Of a stretch of 36,563 nucleotides of DNA, positions 34,201-36,563 are shown piece after piece; positions within the stretch are counted from its first letter, which is position 1; every line of letters starts with the position of its first letter. Source of the stretch: JBPOHE01 sp052035915. Its GTDB lineage: Bacteria > Pseudomonadota > Gammaproteobacteria > Chromatiales > Chromatiaceae. The stretch is taken from assembly GCA_052035915.1 (NCBI GenBank), contig JBPOHE010000044.1:1-36563 (forward strand). Direction: 5' to 3'. The translations under genes were made by a program, and so were the position numbers. Under the pieces are notes generated by a model, which ran no database searches, was not told the origin of the DNA, and saw only the letters and a list, made by a program, of their open reading frames with translations.

Positions 34201-34689
34201 GGGGTAATCCTTGAGAGAAACAATATTCAAGATATCAGTCTTCTTGAAGGCTTTGAAAACATAGAGTTCCTTTATCTTGCAGATAATTCAATTTCAAATA
34301 TAACCCCCCTGGCGAGTTTCACAAAACTAGAAACCCTTGGTCTTACCGATAATCCTCTCTTCAATTTAGCGCCACTAGCAAGCATTGTAACATTAAAATA
34401 TTTAGGTCTTCGAAATATTGGCAGCATGGTCTATAATGGGCAATATCAAGTAGATCCAATTGATCTAACGCCGCTTTATGGATTGCAGAACCTGTTGGAG
34501 ATCGACTTAAGGGATAACAGCCTAAACTGCGATGCCATATACAATCTGCAAGTGGCCCTCCCGGCAACATACATTAGATCTTGGCCTTGGTGGTCTCAGC
34601 GATCCTGTGTCTGTCTATGTGCAGACGGAAGTCGCAAAGAACACCAAAGTGGTCGTATACAACCTTGTTCGCAGATCTGTACGTATTGA
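31255..34689 (+). CDS. C-terminal part of the same protein: PKD-like, Ig-like and leucine-rich repeats
   Basis: In frame with the preceding gene. Coding sense resumes right after TAG at 31150 (VNAGNDQNITLP, start of a PKD-like domain that runs to about 31430); the first start-type codon is GTG 31255, with no convincing ribosome site. After the PKD domain come an Ig-like segment (about residues 60-155), a long beta-rich region without a known family, and SDS22/internalin-like leucine-rich repeats (about 745-1095, for example LEELFMFDNNIHETDWLAGL). A cysteine-rich tail (SCVCLCADGS) ends it. Base composition drops from GC-rich to clearly AT-rich at about 32050. Without readthrough this part is probably silent, so it may be a pseudogene fragment. 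Leucine-rich repeats suggest protein binding at the surface. Confidence 0.62.
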   Translation: MTWSKSIGPGTVAFANPDSANTSASFSSEGIYVLRLTADDGQFSVSDEVQITVYPQPTAGSARIEFASDQMLLFGAPGQQRSLAVRVINAEGVIIPGAEVNWISNLPDIAAVSSSGPLTASVKAQATWSGPIIITVDYPPLGLSAKAYAVMGTPGPETVLISSNLVLDIDGDRTEQHQITLARTAETEQLQVGQILVTGDLAGVMVHILQVRLQPDRVILLVEPALITEAFKDLDLSVEGDPVLVTIQAGETDNSMTIRSLRTGKVLESRGLSLFNLIDSLECERGIVIGRDVSLSAIKPTRELSAKFDLKVLNSKLELVEMVLQGSIGADIRIKLSLQSGIALSGKCSATFPHITIPSPPVGVFNMGVTLSPKVGIDLAASAASLVQYETPHIKRSDSFRVGVRYTPTQGWQPLKEWSSDNQDPNKGRDNLTINGAMNARATLFFKIDTGVSINIGYPPFFAAELVRFNFIKFNSEVYDSFWLAAPVDPTRFDYTGPIEEAGGSVSADVDLDFKIPAFKGKLGRYLPLAIDVNLAINIFSDTWTFYVTPIPWGYVLHSPSSTCPTEGRTLSEGFITFFAAADTTSVGEVEFWASKNGDPQMIKLAEASFIEGKAQATYTPEPAEPNQTDLYTIFIRLRFDDAILTHALPLADRSIGESYGIGSFLVYDDFGKDNAWYKFFPDPNLRECVRAKVGFPDCAPIREVVDAANGELICGNLLSAFSADLFRDSCHDFGGPFLDEPFPIGDLAGIDLLINLESIALHYNNPIGDIGPIANLAKLKSLTLPCGEIEDASPLKGLAKLEELFMFDNNIHETDWLAGLTQLTHLSLSYNNIDDIRWLEGLGKLQYLRLNHNSIRDISPLSGLVELKELFLGGNNIADISALDGLQKLAVIDLSQNELVDIDIHDRIELENLFIAGNPIKRLRLDNLPALKQPFVDGSLLAIEGFPLEFVQINNMPNIEWLALVDNKITSVKLNNNPNIKGVILERNNIQDISLLEGFENIEFLYLADNSISNITPLASFTKLETLGLTDNPLFNLAPLASIVTLKYLGLRNIGSMVYNGQYQVDPIDLTPLYGLQNLLEIDLRDNSLNCDAIYNLQVALPATYIRSWPWWSQRSCVCLCADGSRKEHQSGRIQPCSQICTY

Positions 34690-34863
34690 TAACGAGCCCG
34701 GTAGATTGGGCACCCTGAGCGCGACGGGGTTTGTAACCCCGTCGCTCATGTTTGGCGCAAAGCTTGTAGGTCGACATCCCATGCCGACGATTGATTCTGC
34801 ACCCAATGGCGGCAAAGGGTTGCCGCCCTACGGCTGGTATGACGGTTTCTAGCCAGGCAGCCA
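34690..34863. other. Intergenic region with hairpin cassette GAGCGCGACGGGG
   Basis: The hairpin at 34717-34747 (left arm GAGCGCGACGGGGTT, right arm AACCCCGTCGCTC) has a 2-base bulge. It is nearly identical in sequence to 29721-29750 after cca. No gene is seen. Confidence 0.6.
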
Positions 34864-35020
34864 GGTAGGTCGGGCACCCTTTGCGGTGCCCGACATTCAT
34901 CCATCGGTGGATCGCTGAATATTGTTGGGCAACGCTACGCTTTTGCCCAACCTACCCGACCGAATATGTTATGTTGGGTAACGCGACATCCTTCGACTTC
35001 GCTAACGTTTGGCGCAAAGC
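34864..35020 (+). repeat. 157-bp direct repeat, left copy
   Basis: Identical at about 153 of 157 positions to 35991-36147, offset 1127 bases. It contains two perfect hairpins: GTCGGGCACC/GGTGCCCGAC and TTGGGCAA/TTGCCCAA type stems. The two copies bracket the Uma2 gene. Confidence 0.92.
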
Positions 35021-35311
35021 TAGGCAGGGTACGCTCCCATGCCGGATGGGGCATTCGCCCCGTCCGAAACGTTTCACATCGCTCCGGGACCGCCGATCTG
35101 CCGAGATTGAGGTACAGTCCCAAAGGTTTGGGAGGGATTGTAGAGAGAGGCGCACCGGCGAAACGACCGACGCACCCCCCTCACCCTGACCCTGACCCTC
35201 TCCCGGTGGGAGAGGGAATCGGATGTCGCTTTGCCCACACGATTCCCTATAAAACTCCATCCCGTTCGGAGAGCCAACCGCCACCGCCTAGCGCGCCGCG
35301 GCCGGCGGATC
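35021..35311. other. Gene-free stretch with further hairpins
   Basis: It holds a near-perfect GGATGGGGC/GCCCCGTCC hairpin at about 35044-35065, a short CCCTGA tandem at 35184-35198, and a perfect 9-bp stem (CCCTCTCCC/GGGAGAGGG) at 35196-35216. No coding sequence is seen. Confidence 0.6.
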
Positions 35312-35893
35312 TCAGCCCGTGGCAAACTCCACCTTGTCGTAGACCTCCACGAGCGACAGCGCGCAGTCGATGGAGCCCAGCGGCACGGTAGCATTCGGGT
35401 CGCTGTACTCGGTCAGCAGCCAGCCGTCGTCGCTCTGGCGCACGAAGAGTTCGACCTGCACCCGGTGCTGGGAAACCAGCAGGTACTCCCGCAGGCTTGG
35501 CAGGCGCCGATAGATGGCGAACTTTCCGCCCCGGTCGTAGGCCTCGGTGGAGTCGGACAGGACCTCGACGATCAGCGAGGGGTTGAGCAACACATCCCGG
35601 CGATTGTCGTAAAACAGTCGCTCACCGCACAGGGCAACCACGTCCGGGTACTTACCGGCATCAGCCCCTTCGATGCGCACCCGCATGTCATTGGCGTAGA
35701 CGCGGCAGGGTCGCCCCTTAAGCTGACTGCCAAGCTCGCGGTTGATATTACCCACGATAATGTTATGGCTCTCCGTAGCACCGGTCATGGCGAAAACCTC
35801 GCCGGCGACGTATTCGTGGCGGATATCCAGTTCGGCGCGCTCGGCGGTCAGATAGGCGTCGAAGCTGTAGCAGGGTTTGGGCTGTAATGTCAT
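35312..35893 (-). CDS. Uma2-family (PD-(D/E)XK) endonuclease-like protein
   Basis: A 193-residue protein of the Uma2/DUF820 family, a PD-(D/E)XK nuclease fold. Visible features: MTLQPKPCYSFDAYLTAERA, IRHEYVAGEVFAMTGATESH, the active-site-like YPDVVALC, LIVEVLSDSTEAYDRGGKF (E, K) and REYLLVSQHRVQVELF. Such genes are abundant and mobile in cyanobacteria and purple bacteria; their function is not established. ATG 35893 is supported by GGAGG 7 bases upstream; the frame runs further upstream through non-coding sequence. Flanked by direct repeats at both sides. Confidence 0.87.
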   Translation of the reverse strand: MTLQPKPCYSFDAYLTAERAELDIRHEYVAGEVFAMTGATESHNIIVGNINRELGSQLKGRPCRVYANDMRVRIEGADAGKYPDVVALCGERLFYDNRRDVLLNPSLIVEVLSDSTEAYDRGGKFAIYRRLPSLREYLLVSQHRVQVELFVRQSDDGWLLTEYSDPNATVPLGSIDCALSLVEVYDKVEFATG

Positions 35894-35990
35894 CGTGAGC
35901 CTCCGCACAGACTGGGTTTGGCGAGTATAAAACCGCAGGTCCAAGAGGCGCCACCTTGGGGCCGCGGACCGGAATGTCACCGCGTAGCCG

Positions 35991-36147
35991 GGTAGGTCGG
36001 ACACCCTTTGCGGTGCCCGACATTCATCCATCGGTGGATCGCTGAATATTGTTGGGCAACGCTACGCTTTTGCCCAACCTACCCGACCGAATATGTTATG
36101 TTGGGTAACGTGACACCCTTCGACTTCGCTAATGTTTGGCGCAAAGC
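35991..36147 (+). repeat. 157-bp direct repeat, right copy
   Basis: Partner of 34864-35020 with four visible differences (for example GGGCACC to GGACACC). It is joined at its right end to the 60-base block shared with 29761-29820. Confidence 0.92.
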
Positions 36148-36201
36148 CGCGTCATTGGAAAAAGTAAAACGTTACGGACGGGGCAAAATGCCCCGTCCAG
36201 C
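36141..36201 (+). repeat. 60-base hairpin block, second copy of 29761-29820
   Basis: It holds the perfect stem GGACGGGGC/GCCCCGTCC around AAAAT at 36176-36198. The copy at 29761-29820 differs in a few positions. Overlaps the last bases of the right direct repeat. Confidence 0.8.
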
Positions 36202-36563
36202 TTGGGGAATGACTTCGGCTCCCATGCGGTCGAGTGTGGACAAGGACCCCGAATTTACCGCTGAGGGAAGGGCGCCAAGGGAATGATATGAACGCTCGAT
36301 GGGGGCGCGACCTCTTGATAATGTTGCTCCGAGATGTATCCTACAACTCATTAATTAACAGCCTGGATACTCTTGATGGCCATCATCCTTCAGCCGCGTC
36401 CCAACGAAGTCACGATCCAAGTCACGATCCCCCTGACGGGTGCGGCCTTCATATAATGTATCAAGCAAAGACTTCTGCTCCGAACTGATCAATCTTTTGC
36501 CAGAATTGAGACCAACGTCCCCTGGTTTGGCTGAGGGAACGAAGACTGAGAATGATCTTGGCG
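36202..36563. other. Right-edge region, no assignable gene
   Basis: A 25-base stretch at 36278-36302 is identical to the cca 3' end region (29559-29583). A 12-base tandem (AAGTCACGATCC twice) follows near 36407-36430. On the minus strand two frames are open from the right edge: one of 33 codons ending at 36461, and one of about 56 codons that includes LNSGKRLISSEQKSLLDTLY and ends near 36364. Either could be the 3' end of a gene starting outside the window; neither shows a family. Confidence 0.4.

Noticed and set aside
36008..36286. 92-codon frame across the right direct repeat
   Set aside because: The matching frame also opens at the left repeat copy, so it is a translation of the repeat, not a gene.

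Overview
The window reads as chromosome of a high-GC gammaproteobacterium with a respiratory and redox-rich lifestyle. The gene content (heme d1 synthesis genes, secreted alpha-carbonic anhydrase, a T6SS-like membrane complex, many short hairpin repeats between genes) would fit a member of the Chromatiales or a relative. That placement is inference from gene content and no marker in the window settles it. I see no rRNA, tRNA, CRISPR array or complete insertion sequence.

Layout. 1-4.6 kb (minus strand): a tightly packed heme d1 operon, nirC-nirF-nirD-nirL-nirGH(fused)-nirJ, running off the left edge, with an FNR/DNR-type box at 4614-4627 in front of nirC. nirS itself is not in the window. 4.7-7.2 kb: a succinate-semialdehyde-type dehydrogenase and a short, orphan BatD protein. 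7.9-10 kb: a membrane hybrid histidine kinase. 10.2-13.7 kb: an alpha-carbonic anhydrase lacking one of the three zinc histidines, a GlcG/HbpS-like exported protein overlapping ispG, and an isochorismatase-family hydrolase. 13.8-15.6 kb: a two-gene overlapping ATPase + PIN-nuclease module resembling a defence cassette.

16.1-22.1 kb is the most unusual part. It is a four-gene minus-strand operon of an FHA protein, a TssL/DotU protein, the N-terminal half of TssM/IcmF, and a signal-peptide-bearing protein that joins a caspase domain (His/Cys dyad intact) to what looks like the missing C-terminal half of TssM. TssM is therefore split in its periplasmic part, with a caspase at the split point. 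No sheath, tube, baseplate or ClpV gene is present. I read this as a T6SS-derived inner-membrane complex carrying a periplasmic protease-like module.

22.6-29.6 kb: an unknown 119-aa protein, an orphan TRAP solute receptor (Tat-type), a 95-aa secreted two-repeat protein with its own promoter and terminator, an NmrA-type reductase, a Tat-exported MsrB, a SYLF-domain protein, 6-phosphogluconolactonase and CCA tRNA nucleotidyltransferase. 29.6-36.6 kb: an accessory, repeat-rich end. It holds a large exported PKD/leucine-rich-repeat protein broken by one in-frame TAG codon and changing sharply in base composition, then a Uma2-family nuclease gene between two 157-bp, about 97% identical direct repeats.

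Repeats. A roughly 100-bp element made of two GTTCTC/GAGAAC stem-loops plus a conserved tail occurs three times (10131-10230, 15830-15930, and inverted at 29574-29673). A second set of small hairpin cassettes is shuffled in different combinations across 29.7-30.0, 34.7-35.2 and 36.0-36.2 kb.
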